A stretch of DNA of 32,851 nt from a virus: positions 1 to 32,851 of the IMG/VR virus record IMGVR_UViG_3300042514_000940. One strand, written 5' to 3'. Made by a program: the position numbers and the translations under genes. Position 1 is the first letter of the stretch; the number at the start of each line of letters is the position of its first letter. The notes beneath the pieces are model-generated. The model was not told the origin of the DNA. It did no database searches and saw only the letters and a program-made list of their open reading frames with translations. Positions 6,971 through 13,916 of the stretch are shown piece by piece.

Positions 6971-7731
6971 CGGGCCTTCGGGGTGAAGACCTTGAGGTCG
7001 GTGGTCCAGACCCAGCGGGAGCCGACGCGGTGGACAAGCCAGACTTTCCAGTCCTTGCCATCCACCCACCCGGCCGCAAATCCTGACCCCCACCGGCTTG
7101 TCGCCAGTCTGTGTGACGCGTAAGCCATGGCGTCCTTCTGGCAGAGACAGCCAGCGGAGAAAGCGGCGCCGCCTTCGGCCTTGGTCAAGTTAACCTGGGC
7201 GAGCGTGTGGGTGTGGCCGTGGATCAGAGCGCCTCCGCGGTCGGCGTAGTGCTTGCCCTGCTCGGCGGTGGCGTTCAGGCCGTGGGCGTAGCCGTGGATA
7301 AAGGCGACCTGACCTAGTCGGTAGACGCCCTTCTCGGCGTGGTAGGGGAGGATGGTCTTGGCTCCGCAGCTCTTTGCGGCGGTCTTTATCCGGGCCTCGA
7401 GGTCGGCGCAGTAGTCACGCACCAGGGCGGAGCCGGAGGTATGCTGGAGGGCTTGGGCGCGGTGCTCGTGGTTGCCCATCAGGTAGACGGTTGGCTTGGT
7501 GCGCTCAAGGAAGGCTTCACCGGCCTCGATGTCGGAGATGAGGGACTCGGCGCCTTCGGCATCCTGCCCTGCCCCACGGCGCAGGGATCGGAAGTCAAAG
7601 CAGTCTCCTAGGTGGACGCGCACGGTCGGCTTGTAGTCCTTGATGAACTCGACGAGGGCCTCGACGGCGTTCTCGTCAGCCATGTCGCCGTGGTTATCAC
7701 CGAAGGCGACGAAGCGGGTAGGGGTGCTCAT
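6967..7731 (-). CDS. Calcineurin-like metallophosphoesterase
   Basis: This 254-aa protein has the full set of metallophosphoesterase motifs in order: D12-x-H14 in GDNHGD, GD at 42-43, GNHEH at 86-90, HGYAH at 146-150 and GHTH at 172-175. These residues bind a dinuclear metal centre. The family includes DNA nucleases (SbcD/Mre11), cyclic-nucleotide and nucleotide phosphodiesterases and protein phosphatases. In phages such genes are common next to replication and recombination genes, where nuclease or nucleotide-signal degradation roles are suspected. The ATG overlaps the stop of the 104-aa gene (TAATG) and its own stop overlaps the next start. The enzyme class is clear; the substrate is not. 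Confidence 0.88.
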   Translation of the reverse strand: MSTPTRFVAFGDNHGDMADENAVEALVEFIKDYKPTVRVHLGDCFDFRSLRRGAGQDAEGAESLISDIEAGEAFLERTKPTVYLMGNHEHRAQALQHTSGSALVRDYCADLEARIKTAAKSCGAKTILPYHAEKGVYRLGQVAFIHGYAHGLNATAEQGKHYADRGGALIHGHTHTLAQVNLTKAEGGAAFSAGCLCQKDAMAYASHRLATSRWGSGFAAGWVDGKDWKVWLVHRVGSRWVWTTDLKVFTPKAR

Positions 7732-8045
7732 TAGCGGACGTTGATGTAAGGGATGGGCTTTCCGGCGTCGAAGGCGGCCAGCATCTCGTCACGGCGCTTG
7801 CGGGCGGTCTCGAGGTCGCTGGCGATGTTCTCGACGATGTCCTTGCCGCGGCGACGCAGGCGGAACCAATAGCAGTCGCCGAGTTTCTGGAGGTGGTGGT
7901 TAGGGTTCTCGGCCTTGATGTAGGCGGGCTTGTCGTTTCGCCCGGTGCGGGTATACTTCGGGCAGGCCAGCAGGAAGGCCACGCGGTCGGGGGACAGGCC
8001 GACCTTGTTCGCCCAGCGCAGCGTGTCGGTGTTCAGAGTTTCCAT
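7731..8045 (-). CDS. Unknown 104-aa protein with possible DNA-binding beta domain
   Basis: The N-terminus (TDTLRWANKVGLSPDRVAFLLACPKY) is helical. The second half (CYWFRLRRRGKDIVENIASD, then LETARKRRDEMLAAFDAGKP) has the strand-strand-strand-helix pattern seen in AP2/arm-type DNA-binding domains of tyrosine recombinases. No recombinase catalytic domain follows here or elsewhere in the window. It overlaps the dNMP-kinase gene by 13 nt and the next gene by 1 nt, so it belongs to the same operon. The arm-domain idea is only a pattern impression. A small phage DNA-binding protein is the most I would claim. Confidence 0.5.
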   Translation of the reverse strand: METLNTDTLRWANKVGLSPDRVAFLLACPKYTRTGRNDKPAYIKAENPNHHLQKLGDCYWFRLRRRGKDIVENIASDLETARKRRDEMLAAFDAGKPIPYINVR

Positions 8046-8629
8046 GAGCGGGCAAGGTTGCGGCCTTCGGTCATGATCGCGTTACGCGAGGACGGCCTGA
8101 AGATATACTCCTGGTCGAACAGGTGCGACGCGCGTATCTCGGCGATGCTGTCGAGCTCTTCGTCGTTGGCCGGGCCGACCCCAGCGGTGGCGACGTAGAT
8201 GGTGCGGACCTTCCAGCCCTTCTCCCAGAGGATGTCCTGGCAGACGCGCAGCTCGTTGACGTAGCGCCAATCGGAGCAGACGACCGTCTCGGGGGAGGGT
8301 TGGTCGTGGTGCTTCATGACCGGGCACCAGTTGGCGAAGTGGCGGGCGAAGACGTCCCGATCTAGGCGCCGTGCGAACTTGCCGAAGTTTACCAAGGCGT
8401 CCCGATTATCGCATTTAAACTGCTCGTTAAAAAACGAACCGTCTAGGCCGAGATAATCGAGAAAATGATTGGACGCTTCTTTGAGCGAGTCTGCCAGATT
8501 GATGTGCTCGGCGGGGCGGGTAGACCACTCGAGGATGCCGGAGGCGAGCGTGTCCTTGCCCGCCCTGGCGTAGCCTGCGATCAGGACGAGCGTCGGGGCG
8601 GACATCGGCGTGGGTGCTTCGTCAGTCAC
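8033..8629 (-). CDS. Deoxynucleoside monophosphate kinase
   Basis: This 198-aa protein is a P-loop kinase that would phosphorylate dNMPs to dNDPs to supply nucleotides for phage replication. The P-loop GYARAGKDT is at residues 19-27, the characteristic form of phage dNMP kinases (T4 gp1-like group). A nucleotide-binding/lid region with SDWRYVNELRV and VATAG follows. The reading used here starts with GTG at 8629, 4 nt after the SSB-like stop; an alternative ATG at 8605 gives a 190-aa protein that keeps the P-loop. The gene overlaps the next by 13 nt. The clustering with recombination and helicase genes fits early DNA metabolism. Confidence 0.8.
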   Translation of the reverse strand: MTDEAPTPMSAPTLVLIAGYARAGKDTLASGILEWSTRPAEHINLADSLKEASNHFLDYLGLDGSFFNEQFKCDNRDALVNFGKFARRLDRDVFARHFANWCPVMKHHDQPSPETVVCSDWRYVNELRVCQDILWEKGWKVRTIYVATAGVGPANDEELDSIAEIRASHLFDQEYIFRPSSRNAIMTEGRNLARSWKL

Positions 8630-8633
8630 GGGA

Positions 8634-9074
8634 TTAGAAGGGGACGCCTTCGGGGGGCAGCGGCTCTTCGGGGGCGGTCGGCTTCTGGGAGCCGCGCGGG
8701 TAGGTCATCTTATACTTATACTGAGGCTTGCCCTGCCACTCGCCGTTAGCCTCGACCTCGACGCCGACGAGGATGGTCTGGCCGCAGGCGGGCTCGAGAT
8801 ACTGCATATATTCGGCAGGGGTAGCGTCCAGACGGATCTCGTTGGTATACTTGCCGGAGAACTTGCCGACGAGCATGGCGAGGGCCTTGCCGTACTTGCT
8901 GGAGAAGTTCTTGGACAGGCAGAAGCCCTTGTCATCGACGAAGAACAGGCGGCAGGACGTGGTGCCGTCCTCCCACTGTTTGACCTTCTCGAACTTGGGC
9001 TTGATGAGTTTCAGTTTGTACGTGCCGTTCGTGCTGATCGAGGTGAGCGGGACGCGGTTGTTTTCGGTGGTCAT
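8634..9074 (-). CDS. Probable single-stranded DNA-binding protein
   Basis: This 146-aa protein has a strand-rich core (TYKLKLIKPKFEKVKQW, then SCRLFFVDDKG) suggesting an OB fold. It ends in a proline/glutamate-rich tail finishing PPEGVPF, which recalls the acidic hydrophobic tip (DDDIPF) through which bacterial SSB recruits partner proteins. It lies 4 nt downstream of the exonuclease and in the same operon as an ERF annealing protein and helicase, as expected for a phage SSB. No canonical SSB sequence motif is strong, so the assignment depends on the tail, size and neighbours. A recombination mediator is the alternative. Confidence 0.55.
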   Translation of the reverse strand: MTTENNRVPLTSISTNGTYKLKLIKPKFEKVKQWEDGTTSCRLFFVDDKGFCLSKNFSSKYGKALAMLVGKFSGKYTNEIRLDATPAEYMQYLEPACGQTILVGVEVEANGEWQGKPQYKYKMTYPRGSQKPTAPEEPLPPEGVPF

Positions 9075-9078
9075 GGTA

Positions 9079-9885
9079 TTAGGCGAAGTTGATGTTAGTC
9101 GCGGCGCTGGGCTTGGCGGCGATGTCGATGGTGGTGATCTCGGTCTGGTATCCTGGCCAGTTGCCCGAGGCGGTGCATTCCTTATACAGGGTCAGCGCGC
9201 GCTCGAAGTCGAAGGCGGCCCCGGTCATCAGTTCCGGCCCCAGCTCATAGACCGCGTGGGCGTAGGGCGGCTCCTTCTCGACGGCGATGAAGCGGAAGCC
9301 AAGGACGCGGCACTTGTAGGCGGACTCGACGGCGTGCCGGTAGAAGTAAGCCTGGAGGGCGTACTTGTATTTGCGGACCGACTGAAGGAAGCCGTGCGGG
9401 CTGGCGTCCTCGCAAGTCTTCAGATCGTAGATGTAGCCGTCGTCGGAGATGCCGTCGATGGCGCACTTGACCAGGGTATCGCCGATGAACGCGGTGAACA
9501 TGACCTCGGTCTTCGAGAGCACGATGCCGTTGGCCTTCATGCAGGCCGCAGCGGAGTTGGCCACGGCGTCGACGAGGGCGCCCTCTTCGGCGGTCAGGAT
9601 GGCCTTACCTTCGTTGGCGGTGACGAACTCGGCCCACTCGGCCTTGCCTTCCTTCGTGCGCTTGTCGACCTCCGGGGCGATGGCGTGGGTGGCGTTGTAA
9701 GCGTCCAGCCCTTCGAGGGCCAGCTTATGGACCGCCGTGCCCACTCGGAGGGCCTTGCTGTCTTCGCGGGTGCGGGCAAGGTAAGCCTGGTAGTGGGCGG
9801 GGGACTTGAGCAGTTCCTTCGCGCCGGATTGGTTGAGCGCTTGGATGCCGTCATAGATGACGCGTTCGGTGATGAGGTCGGGCAT
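9079..9885 (-). CDS. PD-(D/E)XK exonuclease, RecE/exonuclease VIII-like
   Basis: This 268-aa protein matches the PDDEXK-like domain of RecE-type phage exonucleases (DUF3799 group). It has the N-terminal GTAVHKLALEG motif with H53, and the catalytic core CAIDGISDDGYIYDLKT with D144, D154 and K156, followed by a helix RKYKYALQAYFYRHAVE that forms the motif IV Tyr/Gln region. It would resect one strand of double-stranded DNA ends to give single strands for the ERF annealing protein, as RecE does for RecT. It lies between the ERF and SSB-like genes, making a complete single-strand-annealing recombination set. The active site looks intact. Confidence 0.88.
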   Translation of the reverse strand: MPDLITERVIYDGIQALNQSGAKELLKSPAHYQAYLARTREDSKALRVGTAVHKLALEGLDAYNATHAIAPEVDKRTKEGKAEWAEFVTANEGKAILTAEEGALVDAVANSAAACMKANGIVLSKTEVMFTAFIGDTLVKCAIDGISDDGYIYDLKTCEDASPHGFLQSVRKYKYALQAYFYRHAVESAYKCRVLGFRFIAVEKEPPYAHAVYELGPELMTGAAFDFERALTLYKECTASGNWPGYQTEITTIDIAAKPSAATNINFA

Positions 9886-9915
9886 GGGTGTGTTATTGGG
9901 TGTTGGTGGGAAAGG

Positions 9916-10212
9916 TCAGAGCAGGGCCATGATGGCGTCGGCCTGATCGGGTCGACGGCGCTGGATGGCGGTCACGCACATGGTCGAGCCCACGGCGAAG
10001 CGGGAGCAGGCGACCGGGCGGTTGGCGTAGGTCTTGCACTTACCGGAGCCGGACAGGTGCGGGCATCGGGAAGGCAGTTCGGCGAAGGTGCGTCCGACGA
10101 TCATGAAGACCTCGCCGCGGGCGGCGTAGAACTCGGTCGTGGTCGGGGACGCGTCGATGGGCAGGAGGATGCTTTCACAGCACGCACCCTTGCAAAGTTC
10201 ACAGGCTGTCAT
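9916..10212 (-). CDS. YkgJ-type CxxCxxxCC cluster-binding protein
   Basis: The 98-aa protein starts at ATG 10212, inside the end of the previous gene (14-nt overlap). It has the signature C4-x2-C7-x3-C11-C12 (CELCKGACC), then further Cys in CPHL, GKCKTY and PVACSRF, as in the YkgJ family (PF03692) of zinc- or iron-sulfur-binding proteins. Members occur in many bacteria and phages, usually with no proven function. Here it is next to the exonuclease, so a metal-binding role in DNA processing is conceivable. I chose the ATG right before the Cys motif; longer readings in this frame run through the neighbour and have no homology. Confidence 0.75.
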   Translation of the reverse strand: MTACELCKGACCESILLPIDASPTTTEFYAARGEVFMIVGRTFAELPSRCPHLSGSGKCKTYANRPVACSRFAVGSTMCVTAIQRRRPDQADAIMALL

Positions 10213-10552
10213 CTTCGGGGCTGGCTTCTTCGACGCTGGCCGAGATGCGGCGCACGTCTTCAAGGGCGGACTCGGCGGCGTTCTCCATGGCCTCGAGCGT
10301 ATTGCGTAGGACGCGCAGCTGGACGACGAGGACGTGGACGCGGTCATGGAGCGGCTTGACCTGGGCGGCTTCGTCAGCGGTGTCGATGTGATCGGTGAAG
10401 ACCTGAAGCTCGGTGATGGCCGAGCGGTTGAGGTCGGAGAGCGTGATGATGTCGGCGTCGTGCTGTTCATAACGTCCGGCGATGTGCTGGACGGTGGCGA
10501 GCGAGCCCGTGATGTTCTCGACGAGGCGCTTGATGTTTTCGCGGTTGGTCAT
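10199..10552 (-). CDS. Unknown 117-aa alpha-helical protein
   Basis: The protein is almost entirely helical with heptad-like spacing (ENIKRLVENITGSLATVQHIA, split by a short linker from LVVQLRVLRNTLEAMENAAESALEDVRRI), pointing to a coiled coil. It ends in an acidic tail (EEASPEDDSL). The ATG overlaps the stop of the 82-aa gene as ATGA, and its end overlaps the YkgJ-like gene, so it belongs to the early operon. No family is recognised. Small acidic coiled-coil proteins of this kind are often phage-specific inhibitors or assembly factors, but nothing here shows which. Confidence 0.65.
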   Translation of the reverse strand: MTNRENIKRLVENITGSLATVQHIAGRYEQHDADIITLSDLNRSAITELQVFTDHIDTADEAAQVKPLHDRVHVLVVQLRVLRNTLEAMENAAESALEDVRRISASVEEASPEDDSL

Positions 10553-10797
10553 GAGCGGACGGGCGTGAAGGTAAGTTCCTTTATCTCCCCATTAGGGGCA
10601 AGCGTAAAGAAGCGGACGTTGGAGCGGGACAGGGACGGGTAGGTCTTGCGCTTCCACGCGTTGAGGTCGGTCAGGAAGTCGGCGTGCTTGCGGGCGGTAA
10701 ACTCGACGTAGGGGAAGCCGTCCAGGAGAAGCAGCAGGGCATACTGCTTCGGCACGGTGGCCGCGATCCGTTCGATGCCCTTGGGGACTTCGGCCAT
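10549..10797 (-). CDS. Unknown 82-aa protein
   Basis: The chosen ATG at 10797 overlaps the stop of the upstream gene (TGATG) and gives MAEVPKGIERIAATVPKQYA at the N-terminus. The rest has a hydrophobic strand ALLLLLDGFPYVEF followed by a basic helix and two strands (VRFFTLAPNGEIKELTFTPV). No family is recognised. The tight overlaps on both sides and balanced composition support it as a real gene of the early operon. A longer in-frame start at 10827 would run back into the upstream gene without support. Confidence 0.6.
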   Translation of the reverse strand: MAEVPKGIERIAATVPKQYALLLLLDGFPYVEFTARKHADFLTDLNAWKRKTYPSLSRSNVRFFTLAPNGEIKELTFTPVRS

Positions 10798-11063
10798 CAG
10801 AGTTGCCCGGTCTTGGCGCGGTTCCACTTTGCGATGGTGGCGATGCAGCAGGCCTTCGAGATGGCGTCGAACTGGCAGAGCTCAGACTGCATGATGTCGT
10901 CGAGGACGCGGGCGAGTTCGTTGCCAGCGTAGCGCATCTCGGAGATGGTCTTGGCCTGAGCCTCGGCGCGGGCTTCGGCAGCCGACGCGAGGTTCTGGTT
11001 GTGGAGGTGCCGCATGGCGGCGTTGACCGGGTCGAAGGGGTCGAAGGGCTTAGGGTCGCTCAT
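10797..11063 (-). CDS. Unknown 88-aa protein downstream of ERF gene
   Basis: The ATG at 11063 overlaps the ERF stop as ATGA. The protein begins MSDPKPFDPFDPVNAAMRHL, continues with an alanine/glutamate-rich helix (residues ~28-58) and ends in a Cys-containing helix (QSELCQFDAISKACCIATIAKW). Three Cys residues could bind metal, though the spacing matches no motif I know. Translational coupling to the ERF protein suggests that it serves the same recombination pathway, but there is no direct evidence. Confidence 0.6.
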   Translation of the reverse strand: MSDPKPFDPFDPVNAAMRHLHNQNLASAAEARAEAQAKTISEMRYAGNELARVLDDIMQSELCQFDAISKACCIATIAKWNRAKTGQL

Positions 11064-11524
11064 TTGGTCAGAGGGCGGGGGGTGGGGGAGAAGGCAGGGG
11101 CGGAGGCAGAAGAGGCCGCAGAACGGAAGGCGGCTGAGGCCACGGCGCCGTCGTCGTCGAGGTCGACCGAGATGCCGCACGCGGTCTGGATGGACTGGCG
11201 GCGGATGTAGGTGATGGCTCCGCCAATCTGCTGGGCGGTCAGGCCGTCAGCCTTCACCATCAGCTTGCCGAAGTCGAAGCGTTCGCCCGACGCGTGGAGG
11301 AAGGCGGTCGACACGCCGACCTTGCCGTCCTCGGAGACGAGCGTCTGGATCAGGGCGAGGTCGTGGTCGAGCAGCACCGGCTTGATGGCGTCGAGCAGGG
11401 CGTCGAGGGAGACGTACTTGGCCTTGAAGGCGGGGTTGATTTTGTTGGCCTTGACGTTGTCGAGCTCAGCGAGCGCGGCGACGAGGGAGCCAGTGGCGGT
11501 TTGGGTTTTGGGGGGCGTGGTCAT
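11060..11524 (-). CDS. erf: ERF-family single-strand annealing protein
   Basis: This 154-aa protein belongs to the ERF superfamily of phage recombinases, which bind single-stranded DNA and anneal complementary strands, often to circularise or repair the genome. The family core is visible: AFKAKYVSLDALLDAIKPVLLDHDLALIQ (split here as AFKAKYVSLDALL and IKPVLLDHDLALIQ), then STAFLHASGERF, and the C-terminal QQIGGAITYIRRQSIQTACG with the conserved arginine and alanine/glycine pattern. A short Ser/Ala/Pro tail follows. Together with the RecE-like exonuclease and SSB-like gene downstream it forms a Red-like pathway. It overlaps the next gene by 4 nt. Confidence 0.87.
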   Translation of the reverse strand: MTTPPKTQTATGSLVAALAELDNVKANKINPAFKAKYVSLDALLDAIKPVLLDHDLALIQTLVSEDGKVGVSTAFLHASGERFDFGKLMVKADGLTAQQIGGAITYIRRQSIQTACGISVDLDDDGAVASAAFRSAASSASAPAFSPTPRPLTK

Positions 11525-11533
11525 GGTGGGAGA

Positions 11534-11758
11534 TTATTTGTTGGGTTCGGTGGCCTTGGAGACTTCGCCGGCCTTGATGGTGGCCTCGATGTCGGCGAGG
11601 GACATCCGGGTGTAGCCAGGGACGAAGAGGTTGTAGTAGGTCACGCCGTTGCGGACGGTAGGGGTCAGCAAGCGGGCGACCTTCTGGTCAGGTAATACGA
11701 TGTATGACGAGTCCGCGATGATGCGGTAATCGGCGGGGAGTTTCGGGTCTTTCTTCAT
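11534..11758 (-). CDS. Small 74-aa protein, possibly NUMOD4-like
   Basis: The protein begins MKKDPKLPADYRIIADSSYIV. The pattern (Y-R-I-I-x3-S-Y-I-V, then LLTPTVRNGVTYYNLFVPGY) resembles the NUMOD4 module that precedes HNH domains in homing endonucleases, where a strand, a glycine/asparagine turn and a second strand form a small DNA-binding unit. No HNH domain follows; the protein ends with an acidic/lysine tail. It could be a stand-alone DNA-binding relic of a homing nuclease or an unrelated small protein. The start ATG at 11758 has a leader that is AT-rich relative to its surroundings. Confidence 0.5.
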   Translation of the reverse strand: MKKDPKLPADYRIIADSSYIVLPDQKVARLLTPTVRNGVTYYNLFVPGYTRMSLADIEATIKAGEVSKATEPNK

Positions 11759-11805
11759 TGAGGGAAAAGTTTCTATAATAAAGGTTCTTACGGAGTTATG
11801 GAAAC

Positions 11806-12270
11806 TCAGTTGATGACGCGGCGGGTGGCGGCGTCGTAGATCAGGAGGGCGTCGGCGTTCCAGAGAGTGACGTCGACAGTCGGGTAGAGTTCGGCAGCGC
11901 GTGCCTTCAGTTTGTTCTTCCACTGGGTCGTGGTCAGTTCGCCCTTGGTGCCGCAGGTGTGGGCCTTCTGCCAGATGGCGGGGCGGATGCGGTGTATCTT
12001 CCAGCCCATGGCGACGGCGGCGCCGTAGAGGACGCCCGTGTTCCACATCAGTTTGCCGATGGCGGAGCCGGGGATGTTCTTGCCGGCGAACAGGGGCGGT
12101 TCCTCGAGAAAGAGTTCCGCGTCCTTGGCCTTGCAGCTGAGATCGGCGAGCAGTTGGCAGACCTCGACATCCGACCCGGGCATCTTAGCGCACTCGACAG
12201 GGTCGCCGTCGACGGACCAGACGATGCCTCCGTTCACGCCGGGGTCGATAGCCACTAAGAGGGATGCCAT
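11806..12270 (-). CDS. RuvC-like Holliday-junction resolvase
   Basis: This 154-aa protein has the RNase H-fold layout of phage RuvC-like resolvases: the first strand with catalytic Asp in LLVAIDPGVNGGIVW (D9), an acidic pair LFLEEPP (E56/E57) after the second strand, and a C-terminal NADALLIYDAA with D140 and D146. It would cut four-way junctions and branched DNA before packaging. I start at ATG 12270, where homology begins; the longer frame from 12354 crosses the transglycosylase gene. The gene follows the lysis gene by 13 nt and precedes the early recombination genes. The four acidic residues look intact. Confidence 0.8.
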   Translation of the reverse strand: MASLLVAIDPGVNGGIVWSVDGDPVECAKMPGSDVEVCQLLADLSCKAKDAELFLEEPPLFAGKNIPGSAIGKLMWNTGVLYGAAVAMGWKIHRIRPAIWQKAHTCGTKGELTTTQWKNKLKARAAELYPTVDVTLWNADALLIYDAATRRVIN

Positions 12271-12283
12271 TGGTAAAGACTCT

Positions 12284-12733
12284 TTAACGAGGATACGGGG
12301 ACAAGCGGAAAAGATTGGCGACGCGGAAGGCGTAGTCGTTAGGGCGGAAGGCACGCTCGCGGGCGGCGGTCCAGCCGACGTTCCAGACGAGGGCCATCTG
12401 TTCGGGGGTCGGGTTGGTCATGCCGATGCGGTGGAAGTTCGACCTGATCCAGCGGAGGTGCGAAGCGGCGACCATGTCCTGGGCGGTTGCGTCGCGCCAC
12501 TTCGACCAAGGGAAGAAGTAGTGGCCCTCGGCCTTGAGGCGGGCTGACGCGTCGTCCCATGCCTCCTTGCCGACCTGATACATCCCGCGTTCACCGGCCT
12601 TGCCGATGGCGCGGCGGTTGTGCCCGGACTCGACCTCGGCCACGGCGGAGAGGAAGGCCGCGTCGGTCTTGGCTTGGGCGTTGAGGCCAAGCAGGAGCAG
12701 GGCGACGACGGAGAAGCGCTGGTTAAGGGTCAT
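12284..12733 (-). CDS. Secreted SLT-type lytic transglycosylase (endolysin)
   Basis: The 149-aa protein has a typical Sec signal peptide: MTLNQRF, hydrophobic core SVVALLLLGL and a likely cleavage after NAQA. The mature part is a soluble-lytic-transglycosylase-like fold with catalytic Glu35 in VAEVESGHN, the GERGMYQV motif and a C-terminal NVGWTAARERAF segment. It would cleave peptidoglycan between MurNAc and GlcNAc. Export through Sec means that it does not need a large-hole holin and could instead pair with a pinholin. The ATG at 12733 overlaps the stop of the upstream gene (ATGA). It could be a virion-associated lysin, but the signal peptide favours an endolysin. Confidence 0.8.
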   Translation of the reverse strand: MTLNQRFSVVALLLLGLNAQAKTDAAFLSAVAEVESGHNRRAIGKAGERGMYQVGKEAWDDASARLKAEGHYFFPWSKWRDATAQDMVAASHLRWIRSNFHRIGMTNPTPEQMALVWNVGWTAARERAFRPNDYAFRVANLFRLSPYPR

Positions 12734-13146
12734 ACGCTCGGCTTGCTCTCCTTGGCGGCTTGCCATCCGTAATACGAAGCCCACCAGCGGTCGTGGTCGA
12801 ACTCTTCGGCCATCTCGTTGGGACCGACTTCCAGCATGGACTTGTGCAGAGCATCCCCGGCCTTGCGGAGCCGCTCGACCTCGGCCTTGAGGCGGGCGTT
12901 CTCGGCAATAGTATCATCGAACAATGCTCGGTTGAACTGTGCGTGTAGTTCACTCACATCGACACGGAGGCTTGCCAGACGATACCGCTCGGCTTCGGCC
13001 TTGAGTTCGGCGTAGTCCTCCCACGCTACCCATCGACCTTCAAATGCTTCGACCATACTTGCCGAATAATCGAATTCGATTTCACCGCAAGGGTCGCCAT
13101 TGGAGATGTTGACCATCTCCTCGTTGTATCGCTTCGGTTCGCTCAC
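12730..13146 (-). CDS. Coiled-coil protein, 138 aa
   Basis: The start is GTG at 13146, overlapping the upstream stop as GTGA. After MSEPKRYNEEMVNISNGDPC the protein has two heptad regions, AELKAEAERYRLASL (around 48-62) and NARLKAEVERLRKAGDAL (around 83-100), then a polar C-terminus with HDRWWASYYGWQAAKES. A 38-bp DNA segment in the second heptad region (12869-12906) is identical to one in the next gene upstream (13258-13295). I do not recognise the family. Its stop overlaps the endolysin start, so it may be co-translated with lysis functions, but the sequence does not indicate a lysis role. Confidence 0.6.
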   Translation of the reverse strand: MSEPKRYNEEMVNISNGDPCGEIEFDYSASMVEAFEGRWVAWEDYAELKAEAERYRLASLRVDVSELHAQFNRALFDDTIAENARLKAEVERLRKAGDALHKSMLEVGPNEMAEEFDHDRWWASYYGWQAAKESKPSV

Positions 13147-13316
13147 GACTGCACCCCCTTGGCCTTTCGTAGAAGTTCAGCAAACTCCCAAGCCCGAAGG
13201 TCTTGTCTTTCGTGGCGTTCATCAAGGTCGATGATAGTCAAATCAATGGCCTTGGTCAGCCGCTCGACCTCGGCCTTGAGGCGGGCGTTCTCGGCCTTGA
13301 GTTCTTCGATACTCAT
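13143..13316 (-). CDS. 57-aa coiled-coil protein
   Basis: This short gene encodes MSIEELKAENARLKAEVERL followed by TKAIDLTIIDLDERHERQDL and a basic end. It overlaps both neighbours by 4 nt (ATGA at its start, GTGA at its end), which supports it as a gene despite its size. The heptads are almost ideal for a short parallel coiled coil. The 38-bp DNA segment encoding ENARLKAEVERL is shared exactly with the next gene, so the two genes probably exchanged or duplicated this module. It may heterodimerise with the 138-aa protein. Function unknown. Confidence 0.6.
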   Translation of the reverse strand: MSIEELKAENARLKAEVERLTKAIDLTIIDLDERHERQDLRAWEFAELLRKAKGVQS

Positions 13317-13597
13317 ACGCGGCGGGGGACTTGTGATCCGGCGACCTCGAAGCCGTCGAGCTCGTAGGAGTAGGTGATGCCGACCCAGCCACCGGCGGCA
13401 GCGTAAGCCTGGAGCGATACCTTTACGGCGCCGTCTTCGTGCAGGGCTTCGTGATAGTGGTGCAGGAGCTTCTTCATGCGCTCGGACTGGATGGCGGTCT
13501 TAGCGGAGCAGATGTCCCCGGTCATGATGCGCTCGTTGATTTCATAGACCTCGGAGAGCAGGGCGACCATCCCGTCGAGGTGGCGGAAACTACTCAT
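13313..13597 (-). CDS. Unknown 94-aa protein
   Basis: Starting at ATG 13597 (8-nt overlap with the upstream gene), the protein begins MSSFRHLDGMVALLSEVYEI and has a helical first half with many His residues (KKLLHHYHEALHED) and a strand-rich second half (GAVKVSLQAYAAAGG, then ITYSYELDGFEVAGSQ). It does not match a family I know. Its overlaps with both neighbours place it in the accessory operon between holins and endolysin. Confidence 0.55.
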   Translation of the reverse strand: MSSFRHLDGMVALLSEVYEINERIMTGDICSAKTAIQSERMKKLLHHYHEALHEDGAVKVSLQAYAAAGGWVGITYSYELDGFEVAGSQVPRRV

Positions 13598-13916
13598 GGG
13601 GATGGGCGTCGGGGATGATGGCGCCGCGGATGATGCGGCTTTCCATGTCGGCGATAACTCGCTCATTGTGCATGGCGACGGCGTAGGCCCGGTCGTGCTT
13701 GGCGATCCAATGCTCGCGGGAGTGGGAGAGCCGGGTGACCTCCTGACGGAGCAGGCGGTTCTCATCGTCGGTCTTGTCGGCCAGAGCCCGCAGCGCGTTG
13801 CAGTTGCGGTGCAGCTGACGGGCGATGCTCCAGGGGAACAGCCACCAGAGGCGGGGGAGGGAGTCGGGTCGGATGATGGTCATGGGTTGGTAGGGGCGGT
13901 GGGATGGGTCAGGCAT
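13590..13916 (-). CDS. Unknown 108-aa helical protein
   Basis: The ATG at 13916 overlaps the upstream stop as TGATG, which favours this start over the internal ATG at 13883. The N-terminus is Pro-rich with a hydrophobic aromatic patch (LPRLWWLFPWSIARQ) that could be a short membrane-associated segment. A coiled-coil-like helix follows (NALRALADKTDDENRLLRQE). The end is polar (DAHPHE). Such a layout (aromatic/hydrophobic N-terminus plus periplasmic-type helix) could suit an inner-membrane lysis accessory, but the hydrophobic stretch is short and the idea is weak. No family recognised. Confidence 0.55.
   Translation of the reverse strand: MPDPSHRPYQPMTIIRPDSLPRLWWLFPWSIARQLHRNCNALRALADKTDDENRLLRQEVTRLSHSREHWIAKHDRAYAVAMHNERVIADMESRIIRGAIIPDAHPHE

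Noticed and set aside
7731-8045. Integrase arm-binding domain as sign of lysogeny
   Set aside because: The beta pattern is only weakly similar, and no tyrosine-recombinase catalytic residues (R-H-R-Y) occur in this gene or its neighbours.
8728-10359. 543-aa plus-strand open frame
   Set aside because: It is antisense to the SSB-like, exonuclease and YkgJ genes, has low-complexity Gly/Val/Arg composition and no domain. High GC produces long open frames on the opposite strand.
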